This document shows positions 53,784 to 61,862 of a stretch of DNA of 64,000 nt, piece after piece (within the stretch, counting starts at the first letter, position 1; every line of letters starts with the position of its first letter). Below the pieces are notes generated by a model. It saw only the letters and a list, made by a program, of their open reading frames with translations. It made no database searches and was not told the DNA's origin. The DNA is from Streptomyces sp. NRRL S-340 (GTDB lineage: Bacteria; Actinomycetota; Actinomycetes; Streptomycetales; Streptomycetaceae), in NCBI RefSeq assembly GCF_000720185.1, contig NZ_JOIY01000009.1, positions 62,001 to 126,000 of the forward strand. Reading direction: 5' to 3'. The position numbers were made by a program, and so were the translations under genes.

Positions 53784-54263
53784 GGCGAGGACGCTAGGCG
53801 GCCGTCCGCGGCGGCGGAACGGGCGGAAGTCCTGAGTCACCGCCGGATCCGCGCGTCCGGTCCTAGGCGGGACGGCGTAGGACTGCCGCGGGGGGACCTT
53901 GCGCACGGGCCTCCGCGGAGCTTTCCGCACAGGCCTCACCGGCTGCCCTTCGCGAGGCGTCGAAGGGCGCGGTGCGGGCCGGGCGCCGGACTGCTGCCGC
54001 GCCCCGGACGGCCCGCCGCGCGTCGGACTGCGGCCGCGTGCGGGACGGCGGCCGCGCGCTGGACTGCGGGGCGCGTGCGGGACGGCGCGCGGGTGCCGCG
54101 GCCGTACGCCCGGATGGAGCACACCGGCGCGGTCCCCGACCCCTGCTGTTCCTACTGTGAGTACCGAGCCGGACACGTTCTGTCCGTGCGGCTCCCTCTC
54201 ACCCGTGCGGGGACCGCCCGCGCCGGTTCCGCCAGACGCCGGTTCTCCCAGAAAGGCTCTGCC
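53784..54263. other. Spacer with degenerate repeats
   Basis: A 480-bp divergent gap. From 53880 to 54100 the DNA is made of diverged copies of roughly 30-36 bp, clearest in the last two (GGACTGCGG...CGTGCGGGACGG at about 54029 and 54060). The final stretch before the DUF305 gene (TACTGTGAGTACCGAGCC, around 54155) is less biased and may hold its promoter. No gene is seen. Confidence 0.6.
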
Positions 54264-55193
54264 GTGAACGTACCCATACCCTGGCGCCGTCGTGGCGCCG
54301 TACTGCTCGCGCTCGGCGCCGTCCTGTGCGGTCCGGCCGCACCGGCACTCGCCCGCACCACTGTCCCGACTCCCGTCGCGACCGCCGGCGCGCCCACCGC
54401 CGACGCGCGCACCGGCGGCGACGGTCCGGCGGCCCTGTCGCTGGCGCCGCTCGCCTGCCGCCTGGGTGAGGAGCTAGCCGCGCTGCGCGGCAAGGACCTG
54501 GAGACGGCCTTCCTCGCGGGGATCATCGCGCACCACGAGGCGGCCATCGGCATGGCCCGGCTGGAGACGGAGCGGGGCACGGACGGCGCGCTGCGCGCGC
54601 GTGCGAACGACCTGATCACCGCCCACCAGCGCCAGGTGGAGCAGTTCACCCGCTGGTTGCGCCAGTGGTACGGGATGACTCCCGAGCAGGCGTCGGCGAA
54701 GCTCCCCGCCGGCGTCGGCAGGGCGGTGCGGGGGCTGGAGCAGGAGGGCCGGCGCCTGCTGGCCGGGCTGCGCGCGACGGCCGGCGGCGAGGCGTTCGAC
54801 CGTGCGTTCGTGAACATGATGATCCCGCACCACAACTCGGGTCTCGTCGAGTTCCTGGAGCCGCAGGCGCGTGCGGTCCACGCCGAGCTGCGGGCGGCCG
54901 CCGCCTCCGGGGCCACCGGCCAGGAGTCGGAGATCACGGACTTCCTGGCCTGGCTCTCCCGGCACGCCGGGCAGTCCGCCATCCCGCCGGCCGACACGTC
55001 CGCGGCCACGTCCACGTCCGCCTCCGCGTCGGCGCAGGCCGTGCTGCCGCGGGGCGCGGCGGACACCGGGGACGGCGCAGGCCAGGCCTCCACCGCGCCG
55101 CTCATCGCCGCCGGGAGCGCCGTGGCCGCCGCCGGCGCGGGCGCCGGTGCCCTCCTCCTGCTGCGGCGTCGGCGCGGTGCCGCGCGCGGCTGA
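54264..55193 (+). CDS. Secreted DUF305 protein with C-terminal anchor
   Basis: A 309-residue exported protein: a signal peptide ending near ALARTTV, two His-rich DUF305 helical units (FLAGIIAHHEAAIGMARLE and FVNMMIPHHNSGLVEFLE), a Ser/Thr/Ala linker, and a C-terminal hydrophobic helix followed by RRRRGAARG. DUF305 proteins are ferritin-like bundles, some binding copper. The tail looks like a sortase-substrate tail, though the preceding LPRGA is not a standard LPXTG. The GTG start has AAAGG. A class F sortase gene overlaps its 3' end. Confidence 0.88.
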   Translation: MNVPIPWRRRGAVLLALGAVLCGPAAPALARTTVPTPVATAGAPTADARTGGDGPAALSLAPLACRLGEELAALRGKDLETAFLAGIIAHHEAAIGMARLETERGTDGALRARANDLITAHQRQVEQFTRWLRQWYGMTPEQASAKLPAGVGRAVRGLEQEGRRLLAGLRATAGGEAFDRAFVNMMIPHHNSGLVEFLEPQARAVHAELRAAAASGATGQESEITDFLAWLSRHAGQSAIPPADTSAATSTSASASAQAVLPRGAADTGDGAGQASTAPLIAAGSAVAAAGAGAGALLLLRRRRGAARG

Positions 55194-56256
55194 CGACGAC
55201 GGCGGGCAGGGACACCCCGGGCGCGGCCACGGGCGTCCGGACCCCTACGCCGGACATCGTGCACCCGCCGCCGGACCTCCCGGAGAGGATCCCGGACTTC
55301 CCGGAGACGACGCGGGCCTTCCCGGACGGGCGGCCGGACATCCTGGAGACGATGCAGGCCTTCCCGGACCCGCCGGACTTCCCGGAGGTGCCCCGGGCCC
55401 TCCCGGACCCGGCCCCGGACACCCCGAAGGCGGCGGACCTCCCGGGAACGACCCCGGGCGCCCTCGACGCGACCCCGGACCTGTCGGAGGCGATGCCGGG
55501 GACCCGGGGCGTGACGGCGGGTCTTCGGGGCGTGGCGGGGGCGGGAGGCCGCTGTGGCCGGCCGCCGTCTGCGTCACCGCGGGCCTGGCGGGACTGACCG
55601 TCGCGGTCCGCGGGGTCCTGGAGACGCACGAGCCGCCGCCCCGGGCCCCGGCGAGCGCGTCCCTGCCGCCGGACACCCGCCCCGCCGCTCCCCCCGGAGC
55701 GCCCGCTCTGGGGCACTCCCCGCCCGTGCGGATCGACCTCGCGCGCCTCGGCATCCACGCGGACGTCCTCGGTCTCGGCCTGAACGAGGACGGCACGGTC
55801 GCCGTGCCCCGCCCGGAGCAGGCCCGCGAGGCCGCCTGGTACGACGGCAGCGCGGCGCCCGGGCAGCCGGGGCCGGCCGTGGTGCTCGGCCATGTGGACT
55901 CCGCGCGGCTGCCCGGCGGCAGAGCCGTCTTCTGGCGCCTCGGGGAGGTCCGCGCCGGGGACCGGGTGGACGTGCTGCGCGCCGACGGGATCACCGCCCG
56001 CTTCACCGTCGACACCGTGGTCACGGTGGCCAAGGACCGCTTTCCCACCGAGGCCGTCTACGGGCCCACGCGGGCACCGGAGTTGCGTCTCATCACCTGC
56101 GGCGGCACCTACACCGGCGGCCGTGGTTACGACAGCAACGTCATCGTGTTCGCCCACTACACGGACTCCGCGGGCGGCGGGCGGCGGCCCGGGGCGGGTC
56201 CGGCGGGCACGGGTGCGCCCCGGGCACCCTCGGTCACCGGCCGCTACAGGCGGTGA
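55177..56256 (+). CDS. Class F sortase, probable frameshift in the N-terminal part
   Basis: The C-terminal 210 residues are a class F sortase: a membrane helix (WPAAVCVTAGLAGLTVAVRG), then VRIDLARLGIHADVLGLGLN, catalytic His in AVVLGHVDS, Cys in LRLITCGGTY and Arg in GGRGYDSNVIVF. The upstream half of this frame is Gly/Pro-rich with poor third-position GC. From about 55195 to 55535 a different frame has near-perfect codon usage (repeated PDFPE/AFPD segments, possible GTG at 55259), so a one-base loss in the G-run at 55536-55545 probably splits the gene. The alternative start is the GTG at 55177. Confidence 0.8.
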   Translation: MPRAADDDGGQGHPGRGHGRPDPYAGHRAPAAGPPGEDPGLPGDDAGLPGRAAGHPGDDAGLPGPAGLPGGAPGPPGPGPGHPEGGGPPGNDPGRPRRDPGPVGGDAGDPGRDGGSSGRGGGGRPLWPAAVCVTAGLAGLTVAVRGVLETHEPPPRAPASASLPPDTRPAAPPGAPALGHSPPVRIDLARLGIHADVLGLGLNEDGTVAVPRPEQAREAAWYDGSAAPGQPGPAVVLGHVDSARLPGGRAVFWRLGEVRAGDRVDVLRADGITARFTVDTVVTVAKDRFPTEAVYGPTRAPELRLITCGGTYTGGRGYDSNVIVFAHYTDSAGGGRRPGAGPAGTGAPRAPSVTGRYRR

Positions 56257-56429
56257 AGGCAGACGGACGCAGGTGACCTTCGCCGCCACAAGGTCAATAC
56301 TTCAGTAGACGGGACGGACGGCCGCCGGTGCCAGGCGGCCGTCAGCGCCTCATGCCAACCGCCGTCCACGCCGGTGGCCTGCGGGGAAGCAGGCCCTGGA
56401 GGCAAGCGCCGAGCTATGGAGGAGACCCC

Positions 56430-57422
56430 ATGAGGATGTTGATCAACGTGGCCGAAACGGTGGTCGCGGACGCGCTGCGCGGCATGGCGGCGGCCCATCC
56501 CGAGCTGACGGTCGACGTGGACAACCGGGTGATCCTGCGACGGGACGCGCCGGTGGCCGGGAAGGTCGCCCTGGTGTCGGGCGGCGGTTCGGGGCACGAG
56601 CCGCTGCACGGCGGGTTCGTGGGGCCGGGGATGCTGACGGCCGCGTGTCCCGGAGAGGTCTTCACCTCCCCGGTGCCCGACCAGATGCTGCGGGCGGCGG
56701 CGGCCGTGGACAGCGGGCAGGGTGTGCTGTTCGTGGTGAAGAACTACACGGGCGACGTGCTCAACTTCGACATGGCGGCCGAACTCGCCGAGGACGAGGG
56801 CATCCGGGTCGCGAAGGTCCTCGTCAACGACGACGTGGCGGTGACCGACAGCCTGTACACGGCGGGGCGGCGCGGCACCGGCGCCACCTTGTTCGTGGAG
56901 AAGATCGCGGGCGCCGCCGCCGACGAGGGGCAGCCGCTGGAGCGCGTGGAGGCGATCGCCCGGCAGGTCAACGAGAACGCGCGCAGCTTCGGCGTCGCGC
57001 TGAGCGCCGTCACCACCCCGGCCAAGGGGAGCCCCACCTTCGACCTGCCGGCCGGTGAGCTGGAGCTGGGCATCGGGATCCACGGCGAGCCGGGCCGGGA
57101 GCGGCGGCCGATGATGACCTCGGGCGAGATCGCGGACTTCGCTGTCGACGCGATCCTGGACGACATGAGCCCGCGCAACCCCGTGCTGCTCCTGGTCAAC
57201 GGAATGGGCGCGACCCCGCTGCTCGAACTGTACGGTTTCAACGCCGAGGTGCACCGGGTGCTGGCCGAGCGCGGTGTGGCCGTCGCCCGCACGCTGGTCG
57301 GCAACTACGTCACCTCCCTCGACATGGCGGGTGCCTCGGTCACGCTGTGCCAGATCGACGAGGAGCTGCTGCGGTTGTGGGACGCGCCCGTGAACACGCC
57401 GGGACTGCGCTGGGGTGTGTGA
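56430..57422 (+). CDS. dhaK: Dihydroxyacetone kinase subunit DhaK
   Basis: A 330-residue substrate-binding subunit. VALVSGGGSGHEPLHGGFVG is the N-terminal motif and GIGIHGEPG holds His218, which binds dihydroxyacetone covalently as a hemiaminal. PVLLLVNGMGATPLLELYGF is conserved. It starts the dhaK-dhaL-dhaM operon, which phosphorylates dihydroxyacetone using phosphate from the PTS (EI and HPr) rather than ATP. GGAGGAG precedes the ATG. A low-GC stretch (CAATACTTCAGTAGACG, about 56294-56310) upstream may be the promoter. Confidence 0.95.
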   Translation: MRMLINVAETVVADALRGMAAAHPELTVDVDNRVILRRDAPVAGKVALVSGGGSGHEPLHGGFVGPGMLTAACPGEVFTSPVPDQMLRAAAAVDSGQGVLFVVKNYTGDVLNFDMAAELAEDEGIRVAKVLVNDDVAVTDSLYTAGRRGTGATLFVEKIAGAAADEGQPLERVEAIARQVNENARSFGVALSAVTTPAKGSPTFDLPAGELELGIGIHGEPGRERRPMMTSGEIADFAVDAILDDMSPRNPVLLLVNGMGATPLLELYGFNAEVHRVLAERGVAVARTLVGNYVTSLDMAGASVTLCQIDEELLRLWDAPVNTPGLRWGV

Positions 57423-57467
57423 CCGGTGCCGGCACCTCGTCCGTATCCATCACGCAAGGGAGTTCCA

Positions 57468-58148
57468 GTGCTCGACGCCGATTTCTTCCGCCGTTGGATG
57501 ACGGCGACGGCCGCGTCCGTCGACCGTGAGGCGCAGCGGCTCACCGACCTCGACTCGGCCATCGGGGACGCCGACCACGGCAGCAATCTGCAGCGCGGTT
57601 TCACGGCGGTGCGCGACGCGCTGGAGAAGGAGGCGCCCGACACGCCGGGCGGGGTCCTGACGCTGGCCGGACGGGAGCTGATCTCGAAGGTCGGCGGCGC
57701 GTCGGGGCCGCTGTACGGGACGCTGCTGCGCCGCACCGGCAAGGCGCTCGGGGACGCCTCCGAGGTCTCCGGCGAGCAGCTCGCCGAGGCGCTGCGGGCC
57801 GGCGTGGACGGGGTGATGAAGCTGGGCGGTGCCGCGCCGGGCGACAAGACGATGGTCGACGCGCTGGTGCCGGCCGTGGACGCGCTCGGTGAGGGCTTCG
57901 CCGCCGCGCGCGCCGCCGCCGAGCGGGGCGCCGAGGCGACCACGCCGTTGCAGGCCCGCAAGGGCAGGGCGAGCTATCTCGGGGAGCGCAGCATCGGGCA
58001 CCGGGACCCGGGTGCCACGTCGTCGGCGCTGCTGGTCGCCGCCCTCGCCGAGGCGGCCGGAGCGAGCGCGGCGGACGGGACGAGCGGAACCGGCGCGGAC
58101 GGCGGGGCGAGCGGGAGCAGTGGGACGGCCGAAGGGGTGGAGGGCTGA
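57468..58148 (+). CDS. dhaL: Dihydroxyacetone kinase subunit DhaL
   Basis: A 226-residue ADP-binding subunit. LTDLDSAIGDADHGSNLQRG carries the Asp residues that bind magnesium and the nucleotide; GGASGPLYGTLLRR and GDKTMVDALVPAVDAL follow, and GRASYLGERSIGHRDPGATS closes the fold. The last 30 residues are a Gly/Ser/Ala tail. GTG start with AAGGGAG. It keeps ADP bound and is re-phosphorylated by DhaM. Confidence 0.95.
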   Translation: MLDADFFRRWMTATAASVDREAQRLTDLDSAIGDADHGSNLQRGFTAVRDALEKEAPDTPGGVLTLAGRELISKVGGASGPLYGTLLRRTGKALGDASEVSGEQLAEALRAGVDGVMKLGGAAPGDKTMVDALVPAVDALGEGFAAARAAAERGAEATTPLQARKGRASYLGERSIGHRDPGATSSALLVAALAEAAGASAADGTSGTGADGGASGSSGTAEGVEG

Positions 58149-58149
58149 C

Positions 58150-58563
58150 GTGGGTGGTGACGGCGCACGGGTCGGGATCGTGCTGGTGTCGCACAGCGCC
58201 GAGGTCGCGGCGTCGGTGGCGGAGCTGGCGAGGGGACTGGCGGGCGGGGCCGAGGGGGTCGCGGTGGCCCCCGCGGGCGGCCGGGAGGGCGGCGGCATGG
58301 GCACCAGCGCGGAGCTGGTCGCCGCGGCGGCTGCCTCCGTGGACCGGGGGGCCGGGGTGGCCGTGCTGACCGACCTCGGCAGTGCCGTGCTCACGGTGAA
58401 GGCGCTGCTCGCCGAGGGCGACGAACTGCCCGAGGGTACCCGGCTGGTGGACGCGCCGTTCGTCGAGGGCGCGGTGGCGGCCGTGGTGACGGCGGCCACC
58501 GGGGCCGGGATCGACGCGGTCGAGGCGGCCGCCGCGGACGCCTACGCCTACCGGAAGGTGTGA
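58150..58563 (+). CDS. dhaM: PTS-dependent DHA kinase phosphotransferase subunit DhaM
   Basis: A 137-residue EIIA-man-fold protein. VGIVLVSHSAEVAASVAELA contains the phospho-acceptor His15; GGREGGGMGTSAELVAAAAA and GVAVLTDLGSAVLTVKALL are family motifs. It has only the single EIIA domain, without the HPr and EI domains of enterobacterial DhaM, so it needs the separate PTS proteins. The start codon GTG directly follows the dhaL stop with GGAGGG overlapping it. A strong terminator follows. Confidence 0.93.
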   Translation: MGGDGARVGIVLVSHSAEVAASVAELARGLAGGAEGVAVAPAGGREGGGMGTSAELVAAAAASVDRGAGVAVLTDLGSAVLTVKALLAEGDELPEGTRLVDAPFVEGAVAAVVTAATGAGIDAVEAAAADAYAYRKV

Positions 58564-58569
58564 GCCGGG

Positions 58570-58618
58570 CCGGGGGACGGGCCCGGGGCGCCGGCCGCGG
58601 GCCGGGCCCGTCCCCCGG
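58570..58618. terminator. Strong bidirectional terminator
   Basis: CCGGGGGACGGGCCCGG (58570-58586) and its exact complement (58602-58618) form a 17-bp stem with a 15-nt loop, filling the gap between the convergent dhaM and GH75 genes. Confidence 0.85.
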
Positions 58619-59332
58619 TCACCGGGTCCGCGCCCTGCCGCCCACCAGCCGCCGGACCAGCCGTTCGCCCTGAGCCACGGCCTCGGCGTGGTCCTCGATG
58701 CGGCCGACCCGGGAGTTCTCGAAGACGATGTAGGTCACGCCCGAGCGTGCGCCGCCGCCGCGCGGGTCGGCGGGGATGCCGAGCTGGCGGGCGGCGGCGT
58801 AGGAGGCCTCGCCGATGACGTCCCGTGGCCCGGTGTCGCCGACGACCGCGAAGCGCACCCGGTCGCGGTAGACGAGGGCGGCGACGGATCCGCCGCGCAG
58901 GCCGTGGGCGCGGTGGTTCCAGATCCGGCTGGGTGCGGGCAGCACGATGTAGGGCAGGCGCTCGGCGTTCAGCCGGCGTCCGTCGGACTGCGTGTAGGCG
59001 GCGGCGGGCGAGAACTGCGGGTCGGTGCGCCGGTTGCAGCGGCGGGTGGGCCGTCCGTCGCAGTCGATGTCCAGGTCCGCCTTCCAGTAGACGGCGCCGG
59101 ACAGCCCGCAGACCGGGATGGTGGCGCGAGTGCCGGCGTCGGAGCGGTAGCGGCCGTGGGACACCTGGGCGCAGTGACGGGTCCTGGCCAGCAGGTCGGC
59201 GGCCACGACGCCGCCGTCGCCGCGGGCCGCCGGCTCCGCCGGGGGGCGGTACGGGACGGGGGTGGCGGGCAGTGTCGTCGGAGCCAGCAGGGCGGCGCTC
59301 GCCGCGACGAGGGTCAGCGACTGGACACGCAC
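58619..59332 (-). CDS. Secreted GH75 chitosanase-like protein
   Basis: A 237-residue exported protein of the GH75 (fungal-type chitosanase) family: a signal peptide of about 25 residues, then VYWKADLDIDCDG (catalytic Asp region), LNAERLPYIVLP, VAALVYRDRVRFAVVGDTGP (second acidic site) and DVIGEASYAAARQLGIP. It probably cleaves chitosan-like polymers. The GTG at 59332 is chosen because GAGAGGG is well spaced and the signal peptide starts there; an ATG at 59359 is open. Palindromes at 59369-59388 and a DasR-like site at 59672 lie upstream. Confidence 0.85.
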   Translation of the reverse strand: MRVQSLTLVAASAALLAPTTLPATPVPYRPPAEPAARGDGGVVAADLLARTRHCAQVSHGRYRSDAGTRATIPVCGLSGAVYWKADLDIDCDGRPTRRCNRRTDPQFSPAAAYTQSDGRRLNAERLPYIVLPAPSRIWNHRAHGLRGGSVAALVYRDRVRFAVVGDTGPRDVIGEASYAAARQLGIPADPRGGGARSGVTYIVFENSRVGRIEDHAEAVAQGERLVRRLVGGRARTR

Positions 59333-59368
59333 GATGAGGAACCCTCTCCTCGGGGACATTGACTGACT

Positions 59369-59388
59369 TTCATCTCATCGGTGATGAA
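59369..59388. promoter_or_regulatory. Inverted repeat upstream of GH75
   Basis: TTCATC (59369-59374) and GATGAA (59383-59388) flank TCATCGGT, forming a palindrome 37 bp before the GTG start; an inner TCATC/GATGA pairing extends it. It is AT-rich compared with its surroundings and is suited to repressor binding. Confidence 0.45.
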
Positions 59389-59671
59389 GGTGATCGTGCG
59401 GCACACGTTAGGGGACCGGACGGCGCGGAGTGCGTCATGCCTGCCGGACGGCCGGGGGCCGGGCCGCTGGGCCCGTGCCGTCCCGGCCGCCGGCGACGGC
59501 GCGGGATCAGCGACGACAGCGGTCCGCGCCACGGCACGAACTCCCCTGGTACTCCGGGGAGTTCGGCTGAGATGTGGTTCAGCATACGCAACCGTGTGCG
59601 CGCCCCTCCCCGCCCGGTCCCGCGGCGCGCACACCTCGGGCCCTCTTGATGGGCTCACATCAACGCGGCAT

Positions 59672-59687
59672 ATTGGTCCGGACCTTG
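59672..59687. promoter_or_regulatory. DasR-like site
   Basis: ATTGGTCCGGACCTTG matches the core TGGTC-N2-GACC of the DasR element (consensus ACTGGTCTAGACCACT) at about 10 of 16 positions. DasR controls chitin and N-acetylglucosamine genes in Streptomyces; the site lies 54 bp before the FnIII lipoprotein and 340 bp from the GH75 gene. Confidence 0.4.
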
Positions 59688-59740
59688 GCCGAAGCGGTGT
59701 TCGGGCTTCCCGCGCCGCAGTTGACGGGGAGGCAGACTTC

Positions 59741-60760
59741 GTGCGACGCGTTCCCGAGCCGGTTTCCCCGCCCGGCGGCGTTCACCGCCTTCCCGGGCGT
59801 GTCGTCGTGGCCTGCGGGGCGCTCGCGCTGCTCGCGGCGTGCGGGCAGGGCGCCGCGGACGGCGGGGAGGGCGGCGGCCCCGGCGCGCCCACCGGGGTCA
59901 CCGCGGCGGCCGGCAGCGCCACCAGCGTGCACGTGATGTGGAACGCCTCGCCCTCCGGGTCGGGCGTCCGGGCGTACCGGGTCTACCGGGGCACCGCGCG
60001 GGTGACGGACGTACCGGCCACGGAACACATGGCGGACGTCACCCGGCTCAGCCCGTCGACGGCGTACGTGTTCTCCGTGCGGGCCCTGGACACCGAGGGC
60101 AGGCTCGGGCCGCGCAGCCGGCCGGTGCGGGCGACGACGCCCGCGGCGGCCCCGGCCGACCGCTCGGCCCCGTCCCGCCCGCGCTCCCCGCGCGGCCGGA
60201 CGGTGGGCAGCCGGGCCGTGCAGTTGTCCTGGCAGCCCTCCGAGGACGACCGGCGCGTGGTCTCCTACGACATCTGCCAGGGCGCCACGAGGATCCACAG
60301 CGTGGGCGGGAACCAGACGGCGACGGTGCTCACCGGGCTGCGGCCGGGCACCCGCTACTCCTTCACCGTGCGGGCCCGCGACGCGGCCGGCAACCTCTCC
60401 CCCGCGAGCGCCGCCCTCCCGCTCACCACGCCGGGCTCCGACGACGGGCGGGACACCGCGCCGACCGCGTTCCACGCGGCGACCCACCGGGCGGAGGGGG
60501 CGTACTACCTCGACCTCGACTGGGTCGCGCCGCGCACGGAGACCGTGGTGACGGAGTACCAGATCGAACTCGACGGGCGACCGGCCACCTCCCTGGTCTG
60601 GGGCGGCACGCCGCCGCGCGGGACGGCGTCGTACAGCTTCTACCTGGGCCGGGAAGCGGGGGCCGCGCACCGGGTCCGGTTGCGGGCGAGGCTGCCCGAC
60701 GGTACCTGGGGCGGCTTCTCGCCGGAGCGCACGGTGACCACCGGGCAGGGCCGCCGGTAG
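59741..60760 (+). CDS. Fibronectin type III lipoprotein
   Basis: A 339-residue exported protein. VVACGALALLAACGQG is a lipoprotein signal with lipobox LAAC. Two clear FnIII domains follow (about 50-130: APTGVTAAAGSATSVHVMWN, SPSTAYVFSVRALDTEGRLG; and about 145-230: VQLSWQPSEDDRRVVSYDIC, PGTRYSFTVRARDAAGNLSP) and a third, diverged beta domain to the end. FnIII modules commonly accompany polysaccharide hydrolases, and a GH75 gene is divergent. The GTG start has GGGGAGG. No catalytic domain is seen. Confidence 0.88.
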   Translation: MRRVPEPVSPPGGVHRLPGRVVVACGALALLAACGQGAADGGEGGGPGAPTGVTAAAGSATSVHVMWNASPSGSGVRAYRVYRGTARVTDVPATEHMADVTRLSPSTAYVFSVRALDTEGRLGPRSRPVRATTPAAAPADRSAPSRPRSPRGRTVGSRAVQLSWQPSEDDRRVVSYDICQGATRIHSVGGNQTATVLTGLRPGTRYSFTVRARDAAGNLSPASAALPLTTPGSDDGRDTAPTAFHAATHRAEGAYYLDLDWVAPRTETVVTEYQIELDGRPATSLVWGGTPPRGTASYSFYLGREAGAAHRVRLRARLPDGTWGGFSPERTVTTGQGRR

Positions 60761-61134
60761 CCGCGGTCCGCCGGGCCCGGGCCCGTGCGCAGGGGCCGCC
60801 CGCCGGACGACGGGCGGCCCCTGCCGGAAGACCGTCCGCCACTCACCGGACCTCCGGCACGGGACCTCCGGCCGGTCACCGCACCAACCCTCGATACGGG
60901 ACCCCCGACCGGTCACCGCACCCTCGGGACAGGCCCCCCGCCGCTCACCGCACCCTCGGTGGCGTCCGTCCGCCGGAGCCGCCGCCGCGGCGGCGGTCAC
61001 CCGGGTGGGCGCGCCGCGCGTGCGATGGGCGCCCCCGGGGCGTTGGCTGCCCCTTGAGGAGGCAGCACGGGCGAATTCCCTATCTCCGGCGGCACATGGG
61101 GTGGTCCGCCGACCGTGCCGCCGGAGGGACTCCC
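60761..61134. other. Spacer with terminator and short repeat
   Basis: A 374-bp gap. It opens with a strong hairpin (60789-60824). From 60861 to about 60960 three diverged copies of a 34-37 bp unit occur, each containing GGTCACCGCACC or CGCTCACCGCACC. The last 70 bases lead to a good ribosome site for the next gene. No gene is seen. Confidence 0.6.
60789..60824 (+). terminator. Terminator after the FnIII lipoprotein gene
   Basis: GCAGGGGCCGCCCG (60789-60802) and its exact complement (60811-60824) form a 14-bp stem with an 8-nt loop, 28 bp beyond the stop. Confidence 0.8.
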
Positions 61135-61677
61135 ATGCGCCACACTCAGCCACTCACGCGCTCCGCCCCGGCCGCGGCGGCGGTCACCGCCGCTCTCGCC
61201 CTCGCCGCCGCGCCGGCCGCCGCGGGCCCGGGCATCTCGGTGAGCGCCAACGGCTCCACCGTGTCGGTCACCACCAGCGCGTGCACCCTGGTCGGCGGCG
61301 GCTGGGGGACGGCGTCGCTGCTCGCGCCCGGGCAGACCAGCTTCGCCCAGGGACGCAGGTCGGCGCTGGCGGGGACGACCGTGAGCCAGTCGGCCGCCTG
61401 GCAGAGTGTGCGGCCGGGCACCTACACCGTGATCGTGGTGTGCTCCGACAACATCACCGCGGGCACCCAGTCGATCGTCGTCGCGGCCGCCTCGAAACCG
61501 ACGGTCTCGGCCACGTCCGCGCCCGCCCGGCCGTCGCGCGGTGTGATGGGCGGGCTCGGCGGCGCGGTCAGGGACTACCGTACGGTCACGTTCGCGGCGG
61601 GCGGGGCCCTGGTGGGGGCCGGACTGATCGCCACGGGCTGGGTGCTGCGCCGCCGCCCCAGGCCGTACCGATTGTGA
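61135..61677 (+). CDS. Secreted, membrane-anchored protein of unknown function
   Basis: A 180-residue protein: a signal peptide (ending APAAAGPG), a beta-rich domain (GISVSANGSTVSVTTSACTL, RPGTYTVIVVCSDNITAGTQ) with two Cys that could form a disulfide, a Ser/Pro linker, and a C-terminal helix (VTFAAGGALVGAGLIATGWV) with basic tail RRRPRPYRL. I do not recognise a named family, but similar small wall-associated proteins are common in Streptomyces. GGAGGG precedes the ATG. Confidence 0.82.
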   Translation: MRHTQPLTRSAPAAAAVTAALALAAAPAAAGPGISVSANGSTVSVTTSACTLVGGGWGTASLLAPGQTSFAQGRRSALAGTTVSQSAAWQSVRPGTYTVIVVCSDNITAGTQSIVVAAASKPTVSATSAPARPSRGVMGGLGGAVRDYRTVTFAAGGALVGAGLIATGWVLRRRPRPYRL

Positions 61678-61862
61678 GGGTCCGCGCGCTCGGAGCCGCG
61701 AACCGAACGGGCGCCCGGCCCGCGACGCCCGGCCCGCACGCTCGCGGCGTTGCCGAAAGGCCCCGATGGCTCCGCTGCAGGACCTTCCGGCGCCTTGCGC
61801 CCGCACGCACCGGACGCACCGGACGCCGCGAGCTGACCGGACGCCCATGCCGTTCGCAGCTC

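Larger units (their letters stand above)
59333..59740. other. Divergent promoter region, GH75 / FnIII lipoprotein
   Basis: A 408-bp gap between divergent genes for secreted proteins. It contains the inverted repeat at 59369-59388 and the DasR-like sequence at 59672-59687, both listed separately. The rest holds no gene that I can support. Confidence 0.5.
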
